From contig NC_026659.2 in NCBI RefSeq assembly GCF_000004075.3, positions 26,740,272-26,804,271 of the forward strand: 64,000 nt of DNA. Reading direction: 5' to 3'. Below, in pieces: positions 26,001 through 35,892 of the stretch (positions within the stretch are counted from its first letter, which is position 1; the number at the start of each line of letters is the position of its first letter). The notes under the pieces were generated by a model. The model did not search any database, was not told the DNA's origin, and saw nothing but the letters and a program-made list of their open reading frames with translations. This DNA comes from Cucumis sativus (Eukaryota > Streptophyta > Magnoliopsida > Cucurbitales > Cucurbitaceae). The position numbers and the translations under genes are program-made.

Positions 26001-27553
26001 ACAAGGTCACTATCTACCTTCTCCCAAATATGATTTGTAGCAATCGATATTGGGTCCATTCAAAATTTATAATTTCTTAATAATAATCCAACCACTTCTT
26101 GAACACGACATATTGTTTGTTTCCTAAATTCATAATCGATTATTGGGGAAGTGTTTTTCTTTTCACACATATATATAACTGGCAATTGGCCCTCTTACTT
26201 ACCAAAATATATAAATATCATTTGACACTTATTATAAATTAATACATTTAAACTTTCAAGTTAGATTTTTTTCAAAAAAAAAAAACTTCATAAATAATTT
26301 AGAGTGATTTTCTGTTTTTTTGAAAAGTTATTGTATAAGTTCATCTAACATTTGTCATACAAAATCTAAAAGACAATGTAAATTGATACACATACCAAAG
26401 TTAACCGTTAAGTATCCATTGATGAATTTATTTTTAACTCTCTAACTAGGAAAGTATGCTAACTTGGCACTAAACCCCTTTCTCCTTTTCACATTGTCTT
26501 TTACTCTTTTATGGATATTCACTATCAAGTGTAGTACTGTCAAATATTTACTTTACTGCTATCTTCTTTAATCAAACTATTATATGAAAATTTATTCAAT
26601 TTATATACATACGTAACCGTCTTTTCAATATAAACATCAACCATGTGAATGAGATGGTTACCAAATTAAAGATTTGAGTGTGAGATTTGGATGGAAAAGA
26701 AGATATGATGAAAGGTGTAGTTGTGATTGAGTCCAAGTAGATGGCAGCCACCCACAAATAATAAGTGGTCCTTTAGAGGGGCGGGGTGTGACAAAATTCA
26801 ACAAGTTTTTAAAGATGGGATGAAAGGATAAATAGAGGCTTTTGTCCCCCCTCACCTTCATATATCCAATCTTTTCCCAAAGCCAAAAACTCCTTATAAT
26901 GATATAAAAGATTAAAAAAAAATCTTGGACAGATTCATGTCATATGCTGCCTTTGATGATATGTTTTGTGGCTTTCTTTTTTTCTCCACCATGCATTCTT
27001 AAAGTCACCTTCCATGGCCATAATTTTCCCATAAGTCCCATCTCTTTCAAACTCCTCCCCTATGAATTTGTTTTGTGGCAACATTTCTACACATCAATAG
27101 GTATGTCTAAATTACTCTCTTTGTTTCACAGTAATGTAAGATAATGTCTTTACCAAAGACATTTTGAGAGTTCTTTGTGTGTTCTCCTAAACATGCATTT
27201 TTTTTTTTAGATTTCCATGTCAAAGTCATTCCATATATATATATATCACTCTAAGATTCCACTTATAAAAAAACAAACAAATCCGAATTTAAGATCAACC
27301 TAATTCATTTAAGAGAATATTATCAGCTCCTCCTTCCCTAAATTAAACCACAGTATTCCTTTCTTATTCTAATCATTTTGAAAGTTGGAAGTTTTTTTCT
27401 AACTCACATACTAAAATAGATAATTATTCTACTTAGTGAAAGGTTTTTCTTTCTTTCTTTCTTTTTTTGAATTTGATTGCATTTGAGGGAAGTCTAGTAG
27501 ACCCAGTTTGTTTGTGTGTTATAAGGAGACAGTGGGTAGGACTTGAACAAAAA
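23085..27553. other. AT-rich spacer with TA microsatellites
   Basis: No supported gene. Many TA runs occur (near 23605, 24507, 24908, 24990 and 25748). At 26829 GATAAATAGAGG resembles a TATA box, followed by an ATG-led 66-codon frame at 26944 that ends soon after a possible donor at 27101. This could be the start of a non-coding or short-peptide transcript, but nothing was recognised. Confidence 0.4.
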
Positions 27554-27865
27554 ATGGTCTCCCAAATTCAAGGTCTTAGTGCCCTACAAAAGTCCTTTAC
27601 ATTCACAGATAAGGAACATATCAATCAACCAAAAAACTCTTCTCCAATCAGGGTTATGCATCTTGATGATATATATGAATGTGATCAAATGGAAGAGCCT
27701 TTTAGATATGTGGATATCAGATTTCCAAGCCAATATCATATACAACAACCCCAAAAGAAAGATATACGTGAAGTTAATTGTAACATAAGGAAGGTTATGG
27801 GCTTTCAAGACAAGGTGGATTATCTCTTGATACAATATTTGCTTAAAGTTTATGATTTAACATGA
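27554..27865 (+). CDS. Orphan reading frame, 103 codons, unknown
   Basis: From ATG at 27554 the frame encodes 103 residues beginning MVSQIQGLSALQKS, mixed in composition with no run of low complexity. The middle holds HLDDIYECDQMEEPFRYVDI. No family was recognised, and there are no signal peptide, membrane segment or repeats. The base composition is less AT-rich than its flanks. It may be an exon fragment, a decayed gene or chance. The TATA-like motif at 26829 and the ATG at 26944 could belong to the same transcript. Confidence 0.2.
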   Translation: MVSQIQGLSALQKSFTFTDKEHINQPKNSSPIRVMHLDDIYECDQMEEPFRYVDIRFPSQYHIQQPQKKDIREVNCNIRKVMGFQDKVDYLLIQYLLKVYDLT

Positions 27866-28877
27866 TATCAAGCTAAGAGATCTTAGATTATTTTGAATTC
27901 GGTTTTGTAATCTTCACCTCAACCTACTCTCAAGCCTTTTCACATGTAATACTATATTTATTATGATTTGCATAAATTTAAAATTTTGAATTGGTGGGTC
28001 ATTTAATTAACATGTTTTTCAAGGATTTGAATTACCCCACATGGAAAGAATAATCAAGGATTTTATGTGTGCATGTGAAAGAAACATAAACGTGTTCCAA
28101 TTTGATTCACATATGGTGCTCAAATACCCAAAGAAAAGAAAAAAGATGGTCACTTGATTGAAAAAATTTAATAAACAAAAAAGGAGACAACAACTTTCTT
28201 GATGGGGTTAATGTCAAATATATATATATATATATATAATGTGATGATGATATATTACATACACACTCTAATATATAATAATGAAGCAAAATAGATCGAT
28301 GCATGTGAGTTTTGGTGATGAGTTGTAAATTTTATCTCTTTGGTTTTATTGGGTTGATGCCCTTTCATGTCTTGTTGGTTCATTTTTAGGTATATTAAAC
28401 AAACATTCATTGTCATTGTTAGATGACAAATTTTCATATCAATAACGATAAATTTGTAATGTATAAAAAGAGAAGATCATCTATAAAGTAATGAAAATAG
28501 AAGACGTACCTACTGTAGTGCTTTTCATGTAAATTCTAATACTTAAATTATTTTAGGAAGATAAAAAGACAAATAATTAATTTAGTTGAAATGTAGTTTG
28601 TAGGTCCTTATTAGTTGGAGTTAAACCCTTAGGATTTCTTCGTCATCTTAGTCTTAGAACTTGAAAAAGACAACGCTTAATCTTTGACTCAATCAAAAGT
28701 CGTTTCACCAACAACGCTATGGAAGGATGAAGTCCTCACCATGATTGAGAGTGAGCCTATTGGATCTACCCAACCTCTTTCACTATCGGACTTACATTCT
28801 ACCATTTGGAGTTTGTTGCTTGAACTATTTTCTTTAAAATATTAAAAAGTAGTTCCCAACAATCAAACCAAGAGTTA
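27866..28877. other. AT-rich spacer
   Basis: Contains a TA run at about 28220-28239. No gene or RNA was recognised. Confidence 0.5.
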
Positions 28878-29018
28878 GTGTGCATTCCGAAGTTATTTAG
28901 ACCAAGAGACCATTACGTATTTGGGCCTAGCATCGACCCGGTTCGAAAGTGTGCATTCCAAGTTATTTGGCCCAAGAGACCATTACGTATTTGGGCCTAG
29001 CATCGGCCCGGTTCGAAA
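28878..29018. repeat. Tandem duplication, 71-bp and 70-bp units
   Basis: Copy 1 spans 28878-28948 and copy 2 spans 28949-29018. They differ at about four positions, including one deleted G. Both start GTGTGCATTCC and end CCCGGTTCGAAA, which resembles a pol III B box (GGTTCGA). The block lies 28 bp from the tRNA-Ile gene, on that gene's 3' side. Confidence 0.92.
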
Positions 29019-29046
29019 ATAAATCCAATAATAATAAGACTAAAAA

Positions 29047-29120
29047 TGGCCCATGCAGGTCTCGAACCTGCGACCTTCGCGTTATTAGCACGACGCTCTA
29101 ACCAACTGAGCTAATAGGCC
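29047..29120 (-). tRNA. tRNA-Ile (anticodon AAT)
   Basis: A 74-base minus-strand sequence begins GGCCTAT and ends ATGGGCC plus discriminator A, pairing with one G-T wobble. The anticodon loop is CTAATAA (AAT, read as IAU after editing). The D arm TAGCTCAGTTGGTTAGAG and T arm GGTTCGAGACC match the consensus. No intron. A T5 stop follows directly on the minus strand, and a CAACAA motif lies just upstream, as in active plant tRNA genes. Confidence 0.97.
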
Positions 29121-31190
29121 ATTTGTTGATATGATGTTTAATTCTTTAAAGAGATCTTTTGCAAATATATAATAGAATTAGATTTTGAAATTGTCGAGAG
29201 ATATATTTTAGGTTAAACTCTAAATTAGTCTATAAAAACTTTGATGATGGTGTGAAATAATTCCATGAAATTACAATTTTGCATTTAATACGTTGAATTT
29301 TCTATTCATATGAATTTAAAAAATATAAAATGAGTCAAATATTTAATCGAAACATTCCATTTAACCAAACGTAGGAGTTTAAGGACTAAACGTATAATTT
29401 ATTTGTAACGGATGAATGGGAGAGTTTGGGGCATAACATATAAAAATCCTATGTTTAAGAATTCTTCTTCCATTTCCATTGTATGAATATTTCCATGATT
29501 GCAACCTCTCTGTATTTCTCAGAATAATCAATAATGCAAAAGCTCAATCATTCATTTTGTCTCATAACATAATATTTAATCCATCTCTTATCAAATTTTA
29601 TTATCAACCAAAGTTTGATGAATATTCCATTCTTTTCCTTTTCTGCCTTTTCTTTTTCTTTTTCTTATGGTTGTTGTGGAAAATCTTGAGATTAAATTTC
29701 TTCTTTTATCATTATTTACCTTTATACTCTCAATCCTAATACACCAAATAACCCACAATTACTAACAAACGAATAAGAAGGCTTAAACATGAATATAAAT
29801 GAAGTTAGAAGACAGTTTTACCATTACGCTAGCTAATGATATTGATATCATATGTATAGATACATCTTATTCGAGCTCCTTGATTTATACTAAATATGTC
29901 AATAATGCTTACGACTCCACTCATATTACTTCTCTTCTTTATAGGGATCACATGAAATTGCCTTTCATTTTTAGGGTACATAGTCAAAAACATAAGTTGA
30001 AAAAGAAAAAAAAAATCCCCCTTTTGACAAAGTGAACTCTACTTTTTGTAAAGGTAAACATCCTAAGCTTTAAAAAAAATATCCCACTTATTCAACTAAT
30101 AATAAATACTCATATTTTTGTAACTATATAAAAAAGAGTTAAAATGTAGAAAGAATATGAAATATGGAAAAAGCACTCTAAATTTCGAATAACAAAGATT
30201 AACATCTACATATCGTTACTCCATTCCATTTGAAAATGAACCTTCTATAATAGTTTTGAAATGATTAAGAAATGGAATTTTCTTTTTTAACAAAAGAAGA
30301 AGAGTCCTACGAAGAAAAAGGTGATGAGTAATGGCAGTGAATAAGCTGAAATTTGGTTAATTTATAGATTGGGTGACACCTAAAGTACTCATAATAATTA
30401 TCCAACTTTTTCTTTTATTGGCAATTAAGCTTTTAATCAAATCCAACTTAATTACTCTTTCAACCATCACTACTCATCACTTTGCTTTTCAATTACGCTA
30501 AAGGAAAAAAAAAGTTATTAACCTTCCATAAAGAAAAAGGATGTAGGAATCAACTTCTCAATTAAAAAATATATACATATATTTAACCCCTCGTTTCTTC
30601 CTAACGTTGATGTGTAAAAATATTTGAAGATGAAACTACAAGAAATGATTGGACCCTAATATTATCTATACTAACGTAACAATACTTTAGTCCATAAAGT
30701 CATAACTTCAAGTATTTGTTGAAAGAAACAATAAAAAAATTTTACAAAAGCAACTTAGGTACGTACTATACTAAGTTTAGGTTGAACAGGATTGAGTCCT
30801 AATATTTGATGAGAAACGAACAAAAGCCTTGACTGGGAGAATGTGTAAAGAATAATGGAGAATCATAAAAGAGAAGAGAGATGTAAAATGATATGAGAAG
30901 TGAAGAGAAACAGGCTGGCTAATGGCTATGGCGAAGAAGATACAATGGGCCTACAATGTTTCATGACTAGCACGTTTGGTAATAAGCCCCACAACATAAA
31001 AGAATAAATTTAAATCTAGAAATCATTACAAAGCAAATAAAATTTTAAAAAAAGAAACTAAAACTATGTGATTCACAATCACAATGTCTCTTTACCGACA
31101 CCAAACCAAAAAAATAATCTAACATTCTTCTTCTTCTTCTTCTCTTTCTCATACTGATTTCTTGTTTTGAAGCAAACCCCATCTCCAGAA
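29121..31190. other. Spacer upstream of the USP-like gene
   Basis: No gene supported. The last 100 bases hold a TTC repeat (31126-31142) and the probable short leader of the next gene. 29200-29400 has phrases such as TTTAAGGACTAAACG that recall the arms of the 11.7-kb element. Confidence 0.45.
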
Positions 31191-32161
31191 ATGGGTAAAA
31201 CCGGAGCAAAATTGCCAAGTTTCTGCCTGAACCGGATACGGCCTCATGTTAGAGTCCCTATTCAATCCAAACCGGACTTTGTTTCGGTGAAAACCGGTCC
31301 GAGCAAGAAGATTGATGATTGTTTAGATGAGAAGAATGATCATGTTGGAGTTGATCAAAGTAATAAGGCAGTGATGGGAATTGGAAGGAAGATCATGATT
31401 GTTGTTGATTCCACCATTGAAGCTGAAGGAGCTCTTCATTGGGCTCTCTCTCATACTGTCCAAATTCAAGACAACATTCTTCTTCTCCATGTCACTAAAC
31501 CTTCATCTAAAGGTCCAAATTCACCCACATTTTCTCTCTTTTCTTTCTTTCTTTTTTTTCTTTCTTTCACATCTTTGTTTAAATTTTTGTTTGAAATGTG
31601 GTGAATTTGTTGTCTACTCTTCAGAAACGACCTAAATTTGTTGTCAATTATAAACCACCTAGTGTCGATTCTGTTTCTTGTTTACTTTATAGGGGAAGGA
31701 CCCAATAAGGAGACAGCACCAAGAGCATATGAATTGGTTCATTCAATGAGAACTTTATGCCAATTGAAGAGACCTGAGGTAATATTTTGATTCCAAGGTG
31801 GGAACCAAAGGTAGAAATTTGGGTCAGCTTTTGAAAATTTTTGTGTTTCTGTTAGGTGGAAACGGAAGTTGTGGTAGTGGAAGGAGGGAAGGAGAAGGGG
31901 GCAGTGATAGTGGAAGAAGCGAGGAAGAGAGAGGCGTCGTTGTTGGTATTGGGGCAGAAGAAAAGGTCGACGACATGGCGGCTTTTGATGGTGTGGGCAG
32001 GGCAGCGGTGGGGCGGTGGTGGTGGGAGCAGTGGGGGCGTGGTGGAGTATTGTATACAGAATGCGAGTTGTATGGCAATTGCAGTGAGAAGGAAGAGCAA
32101 GAAATTGGGAGGTTATTTGATCACTACAAAGCGACAAAAGGATTTCTGGCTTTTGGCTTAA
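31191..32161 (+). CDS. Universal stress protein-like protein
   Basis: Three exons, 31191-31512, 31693-31778 and 31856-32161, give 237 residues. Residues 1-65 form a basic, probably disordered extension (MGKTGAKLPSFCLNRIRPH...). The USP fold then starts with GRKIMIVVDSTIEAEGALHWALSH and ILLLHV. Exon 3 supplies ETEVVVVEG, REASLLVLGQKKRS, a Gly-rich turn and ASCMAIAVRRKSKKLGGYLITTK, ending FWLLA. This matches the plant branch annotated as adenine nucleotide alpha-hydrolase-like. The usual ATP-binding G..G.........G(S/T) motif is replaced by a Gly-rich WGGGGGSSGG stretch, so nucleotide binding is uncertain. The start is the first in-frame ATG after the TTC-rich leader. Confidence 0.85.
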
Positions 32162-33106
32162 AACTAAATTTACAAATTGAATTGTGGCTTTGATTGAATG
32201 TCAAATCTCTCTGTTTTCAGAGATGGGGATGATGTAAATAATGTAATTGAAAAATGGAGAGAATTGTGAATTGTGATTTAGATGGGGAAACTTGACTATC
32301 AACCCTTTGGGTCTAATTTATATTTGTTTGTTTTTGGTGTGGGTTTTTTTTTTCTTCAATTTAATTATTATTTTCTAATGGTTGAATGGACTTGATATTA
32401 ATTATATCCAATGATATTAAGTTGTCAAAATAAGAATAGCAAACAAGGACGAATGTTCAATTAGTTAACCCACTAGGGGTATGTAGAGTGCCAATCATAC
32501 AATATTAGACAATTTTTGCTATTTTATATTTGATCTTACACAAAGACATATAGCTAAACAATCATTGAACGATCATTTGATATATAACTAAACAATCATT
32601 TAATAAAAACTAAATGTTCATTCAAACTATGTTACACAAACGTTTAGTCTAGGTTACACCAACATTTAGCAGCATGTATTAAAACATAAGTCTTTGTTGA
32701 GAGAAATCTAGAGTATATGCTTGTTCATGACTCATGATAATAGAAAAATGGACGTCCACTGCCAGAACCATATAGAAAATGCCTTTTGGCCGAGTGAGAG
32801 AGTGTAATCTAAGTCGGATTTAAGAGAGGAAGGAACAAGAAAACGAACGAACAATCATATTATAAAGGAGGGAGAATTATGTTGCTTTACATGACAGAAA
32901 AACTTACCAACTTGCATGAAGCTCCCATTTCATTCCATACTTTGAAACTCAATCCCCATAAGAACTCACCCACACAGTGTCCTCATCATCACACAACATT
33001 CATAAAGGCAGAAAATCAACAACAACGAAAACAAACCCCCACATAATTACCAAAACTAATTAATTTATTATTATATTATCAGGAGCTTTAGTTTATTATA
33101 GAGATC
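32162..33106. other. Convergent intergenic region
   Basis: 3'UTRs of the USP-like gene (plus) and the first microprotein gene (minus) face each other here. 32480-32700 contains several imperfect repeats of ACAATCATT(G/T)A. Nothing else was seen. Confidence 0.5.
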
Positions 33107-33334
33107 TCATTTCTTCCGCAGGTCTCTGAAATACTTGGAAGGATCCTTCTCAAACTCATCTCTGTACATTTCCTCCCCATGTTTTCCCGGAGCCTTCATC
33201 GTTCTCCTGTCACCGGCAGTTTCAGAGTCCGCCGAGAACATGCTCGCCACACACCCAATGAAAGTCGCAAACCCCACCACTGCCCCCACGATCTTCGCCG
33301 CCTTCGACCCTCCGTTATCCGGCTCTCCGCTCAT
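33107..33334 (-). CDS. Small single-pass membrane protein, MKAPG family, 75 residues
   Basis: Single exon from ATG 33332-33334 (MSGEPDNGGSK). A short polar N-terminus leads to one hydrophobic segment (about residues 14-33, IVGAVVGFATFIGCVASMF), then a charged tail with MKAPG at 46-50 and RDEFEKDPSKYFRDLRKK at the end. The tail motif is shared with the gene at 34668, about 1.3 kb away on the opposite strand. The frame stays open upstream to a TTG, but the ATG suits the family. A TATTTAAA motif lies about 70 bases upstream on the minus strand. I know of similar short plant proteins but no assigned function. Possible roles include an organelle-membrane or complex-assembly subunit; this is inference only. 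Confidence 0.75.
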   Translation of the reverse strand: MSGEPDNGGSKAAKIVGAVVGFATFIGCVASMFSADSETAGDRRTMKAPGKHGEEMYRDEFEKDPSKYFRDLRKK

Positions 33335-34412
33335 TTCAATCGCTCTCTGTTTCAATCTCTCTGTCTGATGTGTTTTGAGGGTAAAACAGAGAGATGGGTT
33401 TAAATAGATGGGTGATCGTCCTTGCCTCTGGGGTTCTCGAGACACGTTTCAAGATATCAGTGGTGATTGACTTGGGAGTCAAGAAGCATTTTGTGAGAGA
33501 ATCAGAAAAGGAAAAAGAAAAAGGTGGATTTACAGAAATAGGCAATTGCATGGAAAAGCCTAACACAAGTTTGATCATCGAGAAATGTGACGTCCTATAT
33601 TCATATAAGTTTATTAATGACCAAGAATTGACTATAATTAAATTCAAATCAACTTATCCTTTAGTGAATTTATTTATGTATTTACTTAAAGTGAATACTT
33701 TTTTGTGAAAATAAAGAAAATGATGAAGTGGTAGTGAAGGATGGCATAGTCCCCAAGAGGGGAACTCTCTTTTTCTTCCTTAATTGAATTGGAAATTGAT
33801 ATTAGATTTTGTCATTTCCAAAATTTCCATACCAATTTTCTTTATCTTTTTAATTCTAAACATTATTCCTTATATTAATTGTAATTTAATTTCTAAATTT
33901 ATTATCAAAATACATCTCTAAACCACAAAAAAATGCATAATTTATTTTCTTAAATGTGTTTTAGGAGTTTTTTCATGTACTTTTAATCCATCTTAAATTA
34001 ATTTAATCATATTATTTAAATTGATTAATCGTAGAAAAAAACTATTTGCAATTTGAGAGACCAAATTATTTTCTATATGAGTTACTCAACGTTCTTACGA
34101 TTTACTTCAAGATTTCAATTTATAACTATAATTGAAAAATACGAAACTCGAAGAGGGGACGCGAAATAGTTCCTCATCATTGTATCACTTAAAAATTAAC
34201 ATAATGTTAATGAGGAAAATCAAAGTAAGCTATCAAATCAAAGGAGGATTTAACCCAAATATATATATATATATGTCATTTGAAAGAATTAAGTTGTAAT
34301 GGTAATATACAATTCCCAAAAATCTCAAAAAATTATGCAAAAGAAAACGAACCATTTTTTTTATGTTCTCTATATAGCTTTAATTGAAAATTAAAACAAG
34401 TTTCCATTTCCC
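33335..34412. other. Shared upstream region of the two microprotein genes
   Basis: The two MKAPG-family genes are divergent, so this about 1-kb region is upstream of both. It is AT-rich. 33890-34090 has phrases such as GAGAGACCAAATTATTTT that may be a decayed repeat arm. Confidence 0.45.
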
Positions 34413-34673
34413 AATAATCCTACCATCTCTATGTATACAGTACAATCCTCCATTCTCCTGATCATCAAACTAAACCCTAATCTTCACATATCTATCCACA
34501 AATCTTGTTAATTAATTGACAGAAGACGTAGCAAGGAATGGATAATAATCCTACCATCTCTATATATACAGTACAATCCTCCATTCTCCTGATCATCAAA
34601 CTAAACCCTAATCTTACATATCTATCCACAAATCTTGTTAATTAATTGACAGAAGAGGTAGCAAGGAATGGAT
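34413..34673. repeat. Tandem duplication of the leader and start codon region
   Basis: Copy 1 (34413-34543) and copy 2 (34544-34673) are 131 and 130 bp with about three to four differences. Each begins AATAATCCTACCATCTCTAT and ends with ATGGATAATAAT. The second copy supplies the real start of the downstream microprotein gene. The first copy's ATG (34538) opens a 35-codon frame, MDNNPTISIYT..., that stops at 34645, before the real start. Confidence 0.92.
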
Positions 34674-34859
34674 AATAATATCGTGACAGCAATAATTGGA
34701 GGAGTGATGGGAGTTGCTTCACTCGTCGTGATGGTGACTTCTTTAATGTCTGGAAATCCGAAGATGATGAAAGCTCCCGGACAAGATGGGTACATCCCCA
34801 GGGCTGCTTTTGAGAAGAACCCTGCTGCTTATTTTGCAAACCTTCGTAGGCCTACTTAA
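34668..34859 (+). CDS. Small single-pass membrane protein, MKAPG family, 63 residues
   Basis: Single exon, MDNNIVTAIIGG onward. One hydrophobic segment covers about residues 4-28 (IVTAIIGGVMGVASLVVMVTSL), followed by MKAPG at 34-38 and PRAAFEKNPAAYFANLRRPT at the end. The tail aligns with that of the gene at 33107: MKAPG, a Gly, an Arg, FEK, Asp/Asn-Pro, YF, LR. The pair probably arose by an inverted local duplication, or belongs to a small family. Its leader is duplicated (34413-34673), creating an upstream 35-codon frame that may lower translation. No function is known to me. Confidence 0.72.
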   Translation: MDNNIVTAIIGGVMGVASLVVMVTSLMSGNPKMMKAPGQDGYIPRAAFEKNPAAYFANLRRPT

Positions 34860-35822
34860 TCATCATTATTAATTATTCTAATTATATATGTAATGCATTG
34901 TTCCTATAATCTTCTTATCTCTCTACTTTTAATCCTATCTTATTATTAATATAAAATGTTTAATCTTATGAGCATCCACATCTTCTCAACTGAACCTTTA
35001 CTAAACCCTAATTTTTATGGGTTAATTTGGATGTAACGAAGATAATGTTGATGTCTATAGAAAGGAAAATGTATATATAAACATGAAATTTAATACCTAT
35101 GACAATGATCAATTCCAACCTTTTCTTTTTTAGTGTTATGTCTATATGACCTTTTCCTATAAGATAAATGAGACTGTCCAAAATTGTATAAAACCTAAAT
35201 TTGTAAACTGCATCAAGCTAATTTTATGGGTTAATTTGGAATTTTATAGCATTGAAAGTTATTTAATTTGTCTTTTTTCTCAATTTTGTTGGGTTATATT
35301 TGTTTCTTGTTTTATATAGTTTGGGTATTAGAGGTGATATTTCCAAGACTAATAAAATTACAAAAGATTATGTAACCAATTCAATTTACATTTAATCAAA
35401 ATTGGCAAGACTTCTTATTAAGGAATTTCCTCATAGGTTTTCTTAAATTGAAAATTTAACCAATTTATATTTAGAAATATTGTTAAAAATACAAAATATT
35501 TACGAGCTATTATAGATAACAACCATTTGATAGTCTGGATAGGATTTTAAAAATGTTTTTTTAAATTTAATTAAGAAAATCATAAAAATTAAAATGTCAA
35601 AAACTACCTTTAAGAAAAAAATATATATATACAATGCCTAAAGTACAAAGAGTAGAGTAGATTAATAAGCAAAGTCTTTGATGACTTAAGTGATGAGGTA
35701 AGCTTTTTGCATTTTTGATTTAATGAAATCATAATGATGTTATCAAATGCCATTTAATAAGTGATTTCTTTATATATGAAGATTCCAATGAGGCATTTCT
35801 AAATTATTCTCACTGTTAGTAC
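34860..35822. other. Spacer before the P450 cluster
   Basis: 3'UTR of the microprotein gene, then AT-rich sequence forming the promoter region of the first P450 gene. No further gene seen. Confidence 0.5.
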
Positions 35823-35833
35823 TATATATAAAT
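35823..35833 (+). promoter_or_regulatory. TATA box of the first P450 gene
   Basis: TATATATAAAT lies 60-70 bases upstream of the ATG at 35893, a good position for a short-leader promoter. Confidence 0.65.
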
Positions 35834-35892
35834 CCCCAAGGTAAATATTGAGAATTAAACTGAAAGAACAAAGAGAGGCAATAGTAATAATA

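Noticed and set aside
28938-29018. tRNA-like remnant in the tandem repeat
   Set aside because: Only the B-box-like word is present; no acceptor, D or anticodon arms could be drawn.
31739-32137. Pro/His-rich reading frames on the minus strand
   Set aside because: They are antisense shadows of USP exon 3, produced by its purine-rich Gly/Glu/Lys codons.
34510-34665. TTGACAGAAGA words resembling miR156/157
   Set aside because: Only the first 11 or so bases agree, the match lies in a duplicated gene leader, and no hairpin with a star strand was seen.
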